Below are positions 11,145 through 23,107 of a DNA stretch of 64,000 bases, in pieces. The notes beneath the pieces were generated by a model that saw only the letters and a list, made by a program, of their open reading frames with translations, did not search any database and was not told the DNA's origin. Source of the DNA: Cristatella mucedo. Taxonomy: Eukaryota > Bryozoa > Phylactolaemata > Cristatellidae. A program made the position numbers and the translations under genes. Position 1 is the first letter of the stretch. The number at the start of each line of letters is the position of its first letter. The DNA lies in NCBI GenBank assembly GCA_009760855.2, contig WPIO01000013.1:2492501-2556500 (forward strand). Direction: 5' to 3'.

Positions 11145-14100
11145 GTGAGTGAGCTTCTCTGTTCCGGCATGCCATTGCCAGCCTGGTGCCGTCTGCTGTC
11201 TCGCAGACTCAATCTTTCATGGTGAGACTATCCACCTATTGCGACATCTTGCTTGGATCGTCTTGCGCTGGGTTCGGGTACGGTTGTACTCTGCAGCCTC
11301 TACGCCACCCCCCACCCCGCGGAAGACGATACGAACGTACCTGCCGCCTGTTCGTGGACTATCGAGGAAGGGGCTGTGCACGTAAAAGGCCGCTCGTCGT
11401 GCGCTCCTTTTTCTGTGTTGCTGCGGGTATTTTGCTCGCCGACGTCCTACAGTCTTGGATGTGACACCTCATCTCAAAAAGATTCTAGTCGCTGTGTTCA
11501 TAGTTACCGGCAGGTCCGCTTTGGAAGCCACTGTAGAACGTGGTTGGATTGAATCCTTAGACCGTCCTAAAGGGAAACTGCGTTTCGGCTGCATAGACCT
11601 TAACCGTAATGGGAATAGGGTAGTCTAGTAGCCTTTGACCATGATGGCAACATTAGACGAGAAGAACTTTAGCTACTTCTGCCCAGTCCACCTCCTCTTA
11701 CTGTCATTCCTATCAAAGACTGAACCGAGTAGTGGCCTATCAGCTAAGCTATTATATTAAAACTTCACACCTACCAAGTAAGTTCTGGTGAGGTTTTCGA
11801 GCTAATCACTCCGGAGAGTGGGCACTGCTGTGAGTTTACCTTCTGAAGAATGCCGGCTTTGGTAAAGTCTCTCTGCTTTCATTGGTGGATATTTCGGCAG
11901 TGTTTGATGCTGTTGATCACCAAGTTCTTCTTGAGCATCTCCCATCTTGCCTCGGCATCACTAGCACTGAACTGGAATGGTTCAGGTCATGTCTCAATGC
12001 GAGACTTGAGAGCATTGATGTCAACTGACAGCAGTCATACTCTATGCTTGGTCCACTTCTTGTCACAATTCTTTGCACTTGCCGATGTTATCGCCGAGAG
12101 CACAATCTGGGCTTTCAGTTCTGGTCATCGGGCCTCTGCAAAAAGGCACTTACAGTTTGTGCAAAACTGTGCTAGGCTTGTCTGTCGTGAGCACTAGCTT
12201 GCAGTTACCCCAGTAACGTTTCACTTGTCCCTTTATTTTCTTGCTCCGGCCTACCTATCCGCCCCAAAGGCATCGCACCACACCTCTTCTGACTCTTTGC
12301 TTAGCTGTGTGCCTGTAACTAATCTCAAAACCGTTGGAGACGGTACCTTTAGTTGGTATGCTACCAAAGCCTGGAACTCACCCCGACCTGGACTGCCCTT
12401 ACTGCATCCTCGACTTGGCGGTTAAAAGCGAAGCTAAAAATGCATATGTTGCTCACAGCATTCGCTTGGTTCGTTTGAGCTGTCCTTTCTGTGCTTATGG
12501 ATGCTGACTTTCCTTTTAAGCATATATAAAGTGCCTAGAGAGAAATGTGGTTATACAATGTCGTATTATTATTGGTTTGACTACATAGTTGGTTCTTGCG
12601 ATTAGATTTCTTCAGCAATCTGCATTTTTAGGTTCCTTCGGCAGTCTCTATTTCATTATCCCTTACTGCTAGCTTTGTATACTCCTATTCATGTGTGTTC
12701 ACCTGTCGTGTCAGCCGCCATATCGAATAGCCCTAGTGATCACCTAACATGGTGGCAGCACCCACACTTCGTGACGCTTAAAGCTGTGACAGCAGCATGT
12801 GGCCTCATGCTCTACACTTACTTGCCAATTAGTTGTGTTGGGTGCTCCTGTCTCAACATATGCAGCGCTTGCTGTCCTTGAGCCGGTTATTGATGGTGTC
12901 CCCTTTTCTTTTTAGTGTGTCTGCATATCATACTTTTCTTCACTGTTGAGAACAGAATGGCCTTATTTGAGTGGAGCACCTTATGCATGTCAAATATCGA
13001 CTCGACGCTCTGCTTATGTGGCTTAGCTAGCTGAGCCTATAAAGGTCGCCTAGAGGATGCCGAAAGTTTTTTAGCTCGATAATCCATTTGCCCCTTCGTC
13101 TGCCTTGCACTCGCAACATTTTCCACTACCACATAAGCTGTTTTGCCGACACTTTGCCGTAGGCGTTTTTTATTAGGGCCTAGACACTGCCTGAGCTCGA
13201 ACCCCTTGCACGTGCACGATCTGACGTCGCCGAGTTTCCTATTCAGGATAAGAAATGGCTGGAGCAAGCATTGACTGGAATGCAAGGAACAGATCCTATG
13301 AAGAGGGTAATCCAGCTCGTGGGCATAATTGGAACGAACCTGTTCGAGGCGACCGATGAATGCGAGGCCGCCATGGAGGAGCTGGTGAGCTGGTGTGAGG
13401 ACATCGACATCGCCTCGGGTAGGCCTTAAGCACACACGGAGCTAGGGAAGCCGCCGCACTTCACGATCCTCATATTTCAAGTCCCGCAGCAGCAGGAGAC
13501 AATTCCTTGTTGCTTACTACTAACCGTCGTGAATTCCGCAAGGGATTGTCTGCTGGTCTATAGGAAGTCACTGATTTAGCCGATCTGCTGTTCGAAACGT
13601 TCTAGAATCCTCTCTTGTTCAAATGCAGCAGCTGTTGCTGCTGACGCCGACGACTGCTGATGCTGCTGGATTATGTCTCTCACGTTTAGGGCCCTTCGTT
13701 CGCTTGCTCCACTAGGCCTACTGATTTATCCTAACTACTTCCCAATTAGGCCAGGCATCGTATCACCCACTTCTTTGGCTCAACTCGTTTGTTTTGCCTC
13801 TACCAATCTTACATCCTAAGGAGATCGTGCCTTTAGTTCGTGTCCTACCAAATACTGGAACTCATCGCGACTGAGTTCCTTGATTTGATACTGCTTAAAA
13901 AAGAAGCTAAACATTAACTTGCTTCTCACAGTATTTGCTTTGTGTCTGTCTGGACGGACATTGTATGCTTATGCATGCTGACAATATACATTATGTTATC
14001 ACAAACCAATTAACATGCTTCCTTTGCAACATATGTGAAGTGCCTACACAAGGATTTAGTTCCCTATTAAAATGGACTCCATAGAAATGTCATTATTGAT

Positions 14101-17100
14101 GATATCATTATATTTATTGTTTATTATTGTTGTTATATTTTTTATTGTTGTTATTGTTATATTATTATTATTTGGTCATTTATCTCTCGGCCACCTTGGC
14201 TCCCTATGCGCGCACGACGCATGCTGGCTGGCGTTGCAGACTTTGTCAAGGTCGGCGGACGCAACCTGGTGCTCAGCATGCTGGCAAGCCCGGACAGTAG
14301 CGTTCGCTGGCACGGCGCCGATCTGCTGGCCACGGCGTGCCAGCACAATCCATTCTGCCAGAGTGCCTTTCTCGCCACCACCGGCACCGCCGACATCTTG
14401 CACGTGCTGTCAACGATCATCGACCGCATGACAGAGGACGAGCTAGTGCGAATCAAAGCACAGTACGCCCTGTCCTGTAAGGGCTTCGAACGCCTGGCTG
14501 CTGCTGCTGCAGCCGCTTAGGACGCGACGTCACGGCAGCCGGCTGAGGTCCCAGCATTTCGCCGCCGCGATCCGAGCACCTCTCGGTCGACGAAAGCTGC
14601 CAGATCACTGGCAGCTCGAACCGGAGCTCGAGTTTGCAAAGCCGCTCTGGGGCGATCGCTTTGATGCTGCTGCCGCGCCGTGCGTTTCAGGCATCGTTCG
14701 TTCGAACGACGACGGGCGGCGGCGGCTGATCGAGTCGGACGGTCTGTCGCTGCTGATGAGGGCAATGCAGAGCGACATCGACAAGCTGCGCACCAAGGCT
14801 GCGTTCCTCTTGCTCGACCTGGTGCCCGAGAGCAAGGGTGAGTTGCTGCATCATCAAAGTGCCAAACAGAGAGAGAGAGAAGGGGTGCTGCCGTGTTTCC
14901 GGCCCACGCTGCTGAGCCATGTCGCTTTGATTCCGGCTCCGGATCGTCGGTGGGGTCTATCCTTGCCGGTGCACTCGAAACCTTTGAGACTAGGCAGTGG
15001 CCAAGCCAGGGAGCGTTTGCCCCCCCCCCCTGAACGAGGCAGTGTCCAGGGCAGCCCCCCCCCCTATTCTTACGCACTCTCCCTCCCGGTTGTCATAGGC
15101 AACGAAATGTCTTAATTCCACTCGATGGGCAACACCCGAGTTTGTGTCGAATGAAGGCTATGATTTTGCACGATTTTTTCATAATTGCGAGTCTAGCCCC
15201 ATCAACATGAACATCTTGCGAGTCTTGCCTCCTACACGCAAATTTTGCATGTCTTCCCTCCCCCAGATGAAAATCCTGGCTCCGCTGCTGAGGAGAGTTA
15301 GGCCTATTGCTACTGTGAGCAGGTGGATGTGTGCAGGCCGGCTTTACTGCCACCGTGCTTTGCTGCTGCTGTCGTTCTTTCCCTTTTCGCCTGACGTCGG
15401 CAAAAACGTCAAAGCTTTGCGTAGATTTATGAAGCTCGTCAGTAATCCCAGTGGCCGTTGTAGCATTTGGTACGACTCTGAGCTCATCACTCTGCACTCA
15501 CCACTCTGCACTCAAAGCATGGTCAGCATTGCAGCACGATCTGCTGCACATAATTGATCAGCATGAAAGCATGATTAGCACAATAGCGTAATCAGCACTG
15601 CAGCAGAATCAACGCTGCAGCAGAATTAGCGCTGCAGCATGAGCAGCACGGAAATTTGCATCTGACTTCTTATGCAAATCTTTAGCTGGCCCCTACTTGA
15701 CTAATTTGAAGTAGCTCGCTGCCCAAGCGACTTTTCCCTTGACACCGAAGTGTGATGCATTAAAGCTGTCGTGCAAAAGATACAGCCAAAGCAAAAGCTG
15801 AGCAAAACGAAATTGTATTTGGCTATCTGAGGAAAGACTTGACTTTGTATCATTATCTTCCCTACAACGGGGTCTTTGCATAGGTGTAAGGCACTCGCAC
15901 ATCACGACCCAGGTCGTGGGTTTGAGTCCTGCAGCAGATGATCCTTTGTTGCCAACTGCAAGCGGAGTGATGACTGTTAAGGCTCCTCCCATGCTATATA
16001 AATTTGGCTGCCCCCATTTAGTTCCTCTGCAATCTCTACGGTCACTTGTAAGGCATTGATTATTTTCACCACTACACTGTGCCTAAACGATTGCATTGTA
16101 GTGCTTCTTCATTGGGTGTCAAACCCGATCGGCTGCCTGCGCACTTTGCTTTTCGAGTCGCGCTCTTGCACCGCCATTTCTCGCTCTGAGTGAGAAGGTT
16201 GGGCTTAGCTAGCCGTCGGCCAAGTCGATCGTGCGCCCACTTCTGGGTTCTCTGCTTGTCATCCGTGCCAACATATCGCAACGATCCTACATGTCTGCTG
16301 GTTCCGCTCGGCATGCGGTGGCAACCTGTGAGGCGGCGTCACCGCAATGCCGGCGCCGTACTGCAGAAGGATGTTCCGGACGAGCGATCGCTCGCCCGGA
16401 GCATCCTTCGGTTTTACTGCTGCCTCCTTCTCCTCCTCCTCCTCCTCAGCCTCGTCCTCTTCCACCTTCTCTTTTTTCTCCTTCTCCTCCCCTTCCTTCT
16501 CCCACCTCATCCTCTTATTCTCCTTGTCCTCGTCTCCTTTCTCTTCCTCTTCCTGCTCCAATTAGACTCACGGCTCCTGTGCCGTCCTGCTCTGCCGGTC
16601 ACACAGCCGCTATGAAAATATAAACCCGTCAAATTCACCCGTCCAGCTGTCCTCCCTCTTCCCTTCCACGAACGAGTTGGGCAGCCCCTATCATCATGTG
16701 TTACTAGCTGCACGGTTTTGATTGGCTGGAGCAACGGTTCTCAACCTGTGGTTTTTTCACAGGGGTCGCCTACGACCATCGGAAAGGGAAAGCACGCAGC
16801 ATTTCTACATTTCGCACACAGTATTTTATGGTTGGGACTTGCCATGAGGAACCGTTATAGTAAAGGGTAGCGGCATTAGGAAGGTTGAGAACCACTGGAG
16901 GCCTAGAGAGAGCACTCCTGCTCGCTTCTGCTCCCAACTTCCTCTCGACTGCGTCCCGCGTTGGATGCGTGACACAGTCGAGCCAGTGCTCTCTGTGAGA
17001 GTTTCTGGCCACCATAGCCGCCAGCCTTGAGCAGCGCACTAGCGAGGGCGCACACACACCGAGCTCGACTCGGGACTTGCGTGTCGGCTTGCTGAGATGT

Positions 17101-19353
17101 GCCTGCCTCCTCTCGTGTTGCACCGAGTGTTCGCAGAGTCAGAGCTCGTGACCCTCGACTCTTAGGCTCGCTGTCTCTTCTAGCAAGGCGATAGTGGTTG
17201 GTGTGCTCCACGCATTCCCACGCAGCTGGGCGCAAGCGCAGTCCTCCTCCTCTCCGCTTGCGCTGATGATGCGGTGCTGCTGCCTTGGCTGCCTGTCAAT
17301 GGAATGCTGCCGTGGCTGCTGACCGCTTGAGCGCAGTGCTCCCCCGCCCCACCGAGCTAGCGGTTCCCTCCTCCTCCTCCCCCTACCTGCTGCCGCCTTT
17401 CGAAGGGTCTAACCGAGGTCTTTGCCGCCTCCCTCCGCAGATCAACTGTGCGACATGGGCATGGTGGAGCAGCTGGTGGGCTTGCTGCGCAGCGAGCACT
17501 CGGCTTTCCACGAGCACCTCATGTCGGCGCTGCTGCTGCTCGTCGACGGCCACGAGCGGGCGCAGGCGGACGCCAGGCAGCCGCAGGTCGGAGTGGCTGC
17601 ACTGCTTCGCGAGAGAATCGGAAGCCTGGCGGGCAAGGAGGAGTTTGAGGTAGGTGTGGCAAGCGGCGATGCAGGTGCCTCCACGCTGGACGGCAGGAGT
17701 GGGATCCGTCGGGGGGGGGGGCGGAGAAGAGAGTGAGAGAGAGAGATACGGACAGACAGAGAGGATTTGCCTTGGTGGTCAATGAGAAAAGCAAGCCCTC
17801 CCATAGCCACTGATCATGGACAGCATCCTGCAGTCGCATAGCTTGGAAAGTTGTCCACTGTCTAATCCCTGAAAAACCTGACGAGCCAGGGGATCTGCTG
17901 GAAGAGCCGAGTCGTTCATTTTTAGCGGAATCTCTCTCAGGAGGCTGTTAATCCGTCTGCTTCTCTCTCTCTCTCTCCCTCTTTCTCTCACTCTCTCTGC
18001 CTCTGTCTCTCTCCGTCTCTATTTTGTCTTATTGTTTTGTCTTATTGTTTTGTCTGCTTTTCTCTTCCTCTCCCTAGTCTCCTAAATGCAACCTGAACGA
18101 CTTGGGGTCGATCTCCGGTGAGAATGTAAGATGCAGCCGCAGTATTTGTCGGTATGTTTTTTATGATGACCACTGACCCTGTGATTATATACTGGGACTG
18201 CATTCCCACGGTCAAGATACTGGGCAGGAGCTACTGCCCTAGCTAAAGTGCTTCCTGCCCTCAAATCTAAAGTATGCTTCTGCTGCTGCTTCGCCATGCA
18301 GACCTCGAAGCAGTTAGTGACGGGACCATGCTCGCTGACCCAGTGCTGCAGCCAGAGATTTGCAGCCTGCGGTCTAACCGTGTGCATGCGATTTGTGTAC
18401 ACGTGCAAAGCTGCATTACGTCGCCCTAGCCGCGGCTCCATACCCTACCTTTAGTAAGTAACATGCGGAAGCCATCTCATACCGCTAAGCATCTTGAATG
18501 TGAAGTAAAAAAATGTACGTGCTTGCACATATGAGTAAAGCATACGCAGCTAATTGTTTGCTTGCCTTCGTATATGCATGTACGTACGTACAAACATGTG
18601 CACGAAAGCACACGTGAGCTTGGGGTCACATGCATGCATGCGTGCATTTTGATGTTGATTGCCTCTAAGTGTTTCTACGCTGTTTACATGTTTGTGGCTG
18701 GAATCCAAGGAGGTTGAGTTCGTAACCAGTTTTTTTCTTCATCCCTTTGCAAATATAAACCGTGTGTGTATTCGCGGGCGCCGTATATGCATGCATGCAG
18801 CCAGTGAGCTACGCATCTTTTAACCTGGTGGTGGCGATGCGTAGCTCACTCTTGCAGGCCAGTGTACTCGATTACGTTCACGAGAGCCCTCGTGGAAGCA
18901 AGCGTTGGTTAGGGGGCAGGGCACCTAGCTCGTTGCCGCAAGCCTCCCGCTGCTGCTGCTGGATCACTGCCATCACTCGCCGTTCTGCACGGTTTTCCTG
19001 CCGATGACGCTGGCATGCCCACCCCCACCCCCGTGAGAATTGATGCACCAGGCCTCTCCATCGTCTCTAACCAAGGATCGCCACCTGTGCATGCCTCACT
19101 TCCTCTCGCACCTGTTTCATCGTGCAGCTTCACTTTAGCTCAGCACACTCACGTTGCAATCACTGCAGCGCTACTTGTTGGGTCTAGAGATCAGATTGGG
19201 CTGATGCGATGCATCTTAGCTTGCTGCTAACTCATGCTGTCAGTTCTTTACACTCGCCCGATGAAGAGGCCGATCTCTCTCGCTCTCTCTTTTTTTCCGG
19301 TAGGAGGAGCTCGGTTATGCAAGGCGCTTGTACAGCATCTTGTTCGGCGAATC

Positions 19354-19389
<36 letters not shown>

Positions 19390-19411
19390 GAACGATGAGT
19401 CAGAGAGGTGA
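11028..19411 (+). CDS. HSPBP1: HSP70-binding protein 1 (HSPBP1), complete six-exon gene
   Basis: Joined exons 11028-11144, 13247-13418, 14240-14476, 14691-14837, 17441-17649 and 19304-19411 give 329 codons and a TGA. All introns are GT-AG and all phases agree. The product is the HSPBP1/Fes1-type armadillo-fold nucleotide-exchange factor that promotes ADP release from cytosolic HSP70 and, in vertebrates, restrains the CHIP ubiquitin ligase. Recognisable family blocks, in order: NPMRDEDKKWLEQAL (human-type EPMSEERRQWLQEAM), ASDFVKVGG, SVRWHGADLLATACQ, RIKAQYALSC, ESDGLSLLMRAMQ, DMGMVEQLVGLLRSEHSAFH and the terminal EELGYARRLYSILF. It is slightly shorter than human HSPBP1 (about 360 aa) because the N-terminal poly-Gly is missing. 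It instead has a 12-residue poly-Ala near the C-terminus. Codon third positions are GC-rich. The start codon was chosen for alignment with the family N-terminus and a G at -3 and +4. Confidence 0.95.
11690..12570 (+). mobile_element. L2-like LINE with reverse-transcriptase remnants (HSPBP1 intron 1)
   Basis: Decayed reverse-transcriptase text is readable in mixed frames: a LLSFLSKT block near 11690, VDISAVFDAVDHQVLLEHLP near 11890-11945 (the reverse-transcriptase FDxVDH motif), and a FRSCLNARLESIDVN stretch. The C-terminal CARLVCREH block and a 3' UTR with cctagagagaaatgtgg and ATT tail follow. Frameshifts and stops make it inactive. Confidence 0.85.
13247..13418 (+). CDS. HSPBP1: HSPBP1 exon 2
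   Basis: Acceptor tttcctattcag|GATAAG; 57 codons plus one base. Starts DKKWLEQALTGM and ends EDIDIAS plus G, which with the next exon makes Asp of ASDF. Donor g|gtaggc. Confidence 0.92.
13690..14110 (+). mobile_element. L2-like LINE 3' end (HSPBP1 intron 2)
   Basis: Picks up near the 'aggccaggcatcgtatcacc' block of the LINE C-terminus and runs through the 3' UTR to the cctacacaaggatttagttc terminal module and T/A-rich tail. Confidence 0.75.
14240..14476 (+). CDS. HSPBP1: HSPBP1 exon 3
   Basis: Acceptor ggcgttgcag|ACTTT, donor tcct|gtaagg, 237 nt with split codons at both ends. Encodes the central armadillo-like helices, including SSVRWHGADLLATACQHNPF and ELVRIKAQYALSC. The closest human counterparts are the RWRAAQLIGTCSQN and VRVKALFAISC segments. 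Confidence 0.95.
14691..14837 (+). CDS. HSPBP1: HSPBP1 exon 4
   Basis: Acceptor gcgtttcag|GCATC, donor aagg|gtgagt, 147 nt. Reads on from Cys of YALSC into IVRSNDDGRRRLIESDGL and LLMRAMQSDIDKLRTKAAFL, ending at PESK. Confidence 0.95.
15885..16015 (+). mobile_element. tRNA-derived SINE (family A)
   Basis: taaggcactcgcacatcacg head, gtgggtttgagtcctgcagc B box, family body with gccaactgcaagcgg and a ctatataaatttggctgcc end. Confidence 0.75.
16415..16560 (+). repeat. Pyrimidine-rich (CCT/CTT)n low-complexity tract
   Basis: About 145 bp almost purely C and T on the plus strand, composed of irregular cct and ctt units. Confidence 0.9.
16732..16897 (+). mobile_element. SPIN-like hAT MITE, copy 1
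   Basis: 166 bp bounded by imperfect terminal inverted repeats: caacggttctcaacc at the left and ggttgagaaccactg at the right. Internal blocks match copies 2 and 3 and the SPIN non-autonomous consensus as I recall it: cacaggggtcgcctacgacc, attttatggttggg and cggcattaggaaggttgaga. It is internally deleted at the left. The flanking 8-mers (ggctggag and gaggccta) do not match, so no target duplication is preserved. Confidence 0.8.
17441..17649 (+). CDS. HSPBP1: HSPBP1 exon 5
   Basis: Acceptor cctccgcag|ATCAAC, donor gag|gtaggt, 209 nt. Contains the most diagnostic family block, CDMGMVEQLVGLLRSEHSAF followed by HEHLMSALLLLVDG (human CSMGMVQQLVALVRTEHSPF, HEHVLGAL). Ends KEEFE at phase 0. Confidence 0.96.
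17650..19303. other. HSPBP1 intron 5
   Basis: GA/CT-rich patches at 17730-17760 and 17955-18075 and an ATGC-rich patch near 18570-18645. No exon or known repeat family recognised. Confidence 0.6.
19304..19411 (+). CDS. HSPBP1: HSPBP1 exon 6 with poly-Ala (GCT)n and stop
   Basis: Acceptor tttttttccggtag|GAGGAG. Encodes EELGYARRLYSILFGES, 12 Ala (eleven GCT codons then GCG), NDESER and a TGA at 19409-19411. The human C-terminus has the equivalent EELEFCEKLLQTCFSS block, which confirms frame and ending. The trinucleotide run is likely length-polymorphic. Confidence 0.93.
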
Positions 19412-19696
19412 TAGGCGAAGCAGCCAGATGTTGGGCGATTCGGAGGAGCGGTCGTGTCCTGCAGCTGCAAGGCGACCTCTTGCTGCTCGACCTGCGAATG
19501 CTAATGCCGTGTGTTGCCTGGCAAAACCTGACAGTTACTGGCGTCAGTATTGTGTGAGCACGGCTAGCTTCACCAGTCCAGAAACCAGCTGTACCTAAAT
19601 GCAGCACCAACAGACCCTGCGTCTGTCCTAGTGGGCTAGTGCTGTCGGCAGCAGCTGCTGCCTTCCTTGGTGTTTTCCTTTGCTTGGCTGTATTAT

Positions 19697-19702
19697 AATA
19701 AA
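19697..19702 (+). promoter_or_regulatory. Poly(A) signal AATAAA for HSPBP1
   Basis: Canonical AATAAA about 286 nt past the HSPBP1 stop, on the coding strand, with T-rich sequence following. The first good signal after the stop. Confidence 0.65.
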
Positions 19703-22318
19703 GTGAGCTCGAGTATTCGATGCAGTTTCGATTGACTGCAGCAGATGTATGCTTTTGAGTGGTGGCAAATTATTATCGGTAATCTAGTTAATACAGCATG
19801 TGACATTTTACATGATTCTCCAAAGAATGACATCGTATGCCACGGGGGGGGGCAAAAAATTAAGGAGGCATGGTGTATATATGTTACCATCAGATCGCCT
19901 AAAGGACTGTTTCACAGATGTCTTTAAGGGTACCTACAGAAGCCCTTGGGGGCATTTCTGGTCGGTAGGACTTGAGTTTAAATTGTACTGTAGATTCAAG
20001 TTGGGCTGATTCAAGATGCCTAGTTTACAGTATATAGCGGCAGAAGAGCCTAGGCGACATTTTACCTTGCTGGAAATAATAATAAATAATCATTAATAAT
20101 GATAATTACAAGTAGTTTATAATAATAGTTGTGATACTAATTTTAATTTTAATTATAAATGATAAATAATGAAAAATAATTGCCTGCTCCAAGACTCGAA
20201 CCACACGACTGTAATGAAATTATTACATCAGCAGCTCAAGGCTTGAAGGCATATAATTATTTTTAGTTCATGACTTTATATGAGAGCAGCTGGCAAGTCA
20301 TTTTGTGTTGGTGCACCGGCTGCACTCTCGTCTCACACTCAAAGCCGGAACTACTGCTCTTCAAAATCGGCGCCCTGCAACGCTTAAGTAAGAGCGATTA
20401 GTGAGAAACTTGGAAGATCTTGGAATTCAGAGATTCAACTTCTGAGGGCACCACCCAAAGGCTTGAAACGCTTGAGGGCACTGTCATGCACAAATCGGTC
20501 GTGCGTGGTGCTAACAAACGATTAGATTTGTTGTTACAATAGGGCGAAAACAGCTTTGTTAATACCTCAACCAGGCTTGACCTGTAATTGCAGCCCTCAT
20601 GAAATAAAGCGTGAAGTAGTCGTCGGAAACGGCATTCAAATCTCTCCCTATGTCTGCTCCAGCTCAGGCAATTTTTAAGTCGGCGAGGGCTCAGAAAAGA
20701 TCACCACTGCATCGTGCCAATCAAGACGGGTCTGAGGTTGAATGCTCACAAAACCAACGACGTGCAGCGCTATTACTCGCTTCATCGTGGCTCCGTGGGG
20801 ATGCTATTACCCGCTTCATCGTGGCTCCGTGGGGATGCTTAGGCAGCTCAGCGTGTACTGGCGGGCTGCGTCGGTTTTGCTCATGCCATATGCAGCCCCC
20901 CTCCCCCTCCCATTCGTATGTGTGCTTGTGCCACGTGGAGAGTAAACTCGGCAGTCAGACACCCTTATTGGCTACTTCCTGTCGCCCACATTAGGTGATG
21001 AGAGCTCCGTGGACCGTGTATGTAAACTGGGCTGACTAAAATGGAGCCATTCACAAACCCTCGAAAATTATAGCAAAGACCGACGCGGAGCGGCCAAATT
21101 GCTATGGTTTATAGTTTACGGTAAGTAGGCTGCCGCAGGAAACCGAACTCTGGTATGAAGATGGCTGGGCAATGAACTGGTGGAAGACTAGCGATAGCGG
21201 GCAGCAGTGCGCTTCGGCTCCGGCCGGCTCTCTGCCTGGCAGCGGCACTTGAGCTGGTGATTAGATTGATTGATCGCCACTTGCCCTCGAAAAATGTGAA
21301 CCTTCGAGAGCTCCGATGCCGGAGGCCAAAGGACAGTATGTCGAAAATCGGCGAACGCTACGTTCGGCACGTTCGAGCGGCTTTTCGTTTTCGCTAGCCA
21401 TAAAAATGTGCGGGTCGTCGGAAAGATCCCAAATGTGCCATTGCTGGGGGCACCATAGGGGTTTAAGTATCGTATCGAGCTTAAGTATAATAAGTTCTCA
21501 TAGGGTGCTATAATAATGAATTGTATTTATTTACTGGCAGCAGTAAGCAAGCGCTGCCGAACCTGCCACTGCCCGATGCGATCTACAAGGAAGCGCAGGG
21601 ACCTTTCTTTCGCGGAAGCGTCGTGCGGACAAACGCGCTCGCGAGAAGTGAGCAATTAATTTTTCCCTGACGTTGGCATTCGCGACAGCGGCCTAATTCG
21701 CGATCGCCACTCTGCAGCGCCATCGGAGGAGGACTTCGCGCGCGTTAGAAGTAGCACTGGCGCGCTTGACGTCCAAGCAGCGAGGCCGTGACACCACCAA
21801 CCTACAATCGTCACCGAAAGGCTGGCTGCGTCGGAACGTTGCCCTGAAAGGTGCACCTCGAGCCTCAATAGGATACCTAGACAGCTCTTCTGCTTCCGCG
21901 TTTTGTTTTCGCTCCTCCGGCTGTCGACGCCCTGGAAATGACCCGAACTTCGAAACGAACGGACGCGGAATGTGTTTACAATAACAAAGCAGCGAAGTCT
22001 GCAGCCCCCTGCATCGTTGCATCCGTCGCCGCATCCAGCCGCTTCGGCCCAGGGCGGGTTCGGGCAGGGCGGATGTCCGCATCCACGCCCACACCCGGAT
22101 GCCGTACCGCCGCCGTACCAAGCCGTGAGCTGTCGAAACTACACGGGGGTAGGGTGCGTTGCACCGCCATTCTGTACTGGCACGAGCAGCGTGGCGATCG
22201 TCGCCGGTCGCCCGAAAAACCTGCCTCTCGGCAAGGTGCCGGTAGCAAACGGAACCTGGTGAAAAAAGCGCGACTATTGATTCATTAGTGTTGGCATCCT
22301 CCGCCTGCCACTCCCGAC

Positions 22319-22327
22319 CCCTTCCTC

Positions 22328-22362
<35 letters not shown>
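22319..22362 (+). repeat. (CCT)n plus poly-C
   Basis: About ten tcc/cct units followed by a run of 12 or so C. Confidence 0.95.
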
Positions 22363-23107
22363 GGAGCCCGGTACGGTTCCGGATATCGGGATATCGCCGA
22401 CGTTCGCCGGCAACCGGAAGTGCTGCTTCGTGCTCCTTTTCCGGTTCCCAAAATTCCACTTGCGGCAGTGTTCGGGGGGGGACATAGGTCGGCCAATTCC
22501 GGCATAAAGGCCAGATACGGCCTAGCTAGTGCTCAAGTCCGGCCTAACGCCTCCCCCTAGTTAGTCATCGCCGGATCCGGTCTAATTGAATTCGTCGGTC
22601 GCGGCTTTGTTCTCCTTCATTGCTGCAGCTGGTTGCTTGCAGCTCAAGCTGTGGCCCCCGTGTTTGTTTTTAGAACCGGTGTTAGGCGCTCACGCTGGGC
22701 GATGGACGATACACGTCCGCTCCAGTAGTGTCTGTGCGTTTGTTGCGACCATTAGTTCATCTTGCCATGCTCTGCCCTCCGGCCGATGGTGGAGTGGGCG
22801 TGGTTTCTTCTGGCCTAGAGTGCTTTCTTGACTTCCTAAAAGGACCTAGTGGTCTGAAAAGTTGGCCGACCCCTGGTTAGGAGCTTAGACAGGTTTCAGT
22901 ATTGCCATTACAATTGATTTTGCTTCTTAAAAATTCTTTTGTAAAAATAAATTGAGCACATCTATAAGAGACCGTTGACTTTACGGTTCGCCATGCTTCT
23001 GAGTCGCACAATATACGCGAATACAGTACCGGTGTGAAGAGACAATGTAGAGTCGGGAAATAGGAGACGCTTAGCATTCGACGCAGCGTCGGCAGCGTGC
23101 ATCAGCT

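Larger units (their letters stand above)
14838..17440. other. HSPBP1 intron 4
   Basis: Contains homopolymer C runs near 15020 and 15060, a SINE, a pyrimidine-rich low-complexity tract and a SPIN-like MITE, listed separately. No further coding exon was recognised. Confidence 0.7.
19412..23105. other. HSPBP1 3' flank and intergenic sequence
   Basis: Includes the HSPBP1 3' UTR, an A/T-rich stretch at 20060-20180, and a GC-rich patch at 21540-22560 with a CCGGAAGTG motif at 22414-22422. A 270-codon minus frame (21693-22505) crosses the GC-rich patch but contains a poly-Gly run from (GGA)n and no recognisable domain. I do not call it. Confidence 0.5.

Noticed and set aside
18076-18130. Possible extra HSPBP1 exon after tctccctag (SPKCNLNDLGS)
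   Set aside because: Exon 5 joins exon 6 in phase with the family alignment; this segment would add unmatched residues.
21693-22505. 270-codon minus-strand open frame
   Set aside because: Lies in GC-rich sequence, includes poly-Gly from (GGA)n, has no recognisable domain and no splice or promoter support.
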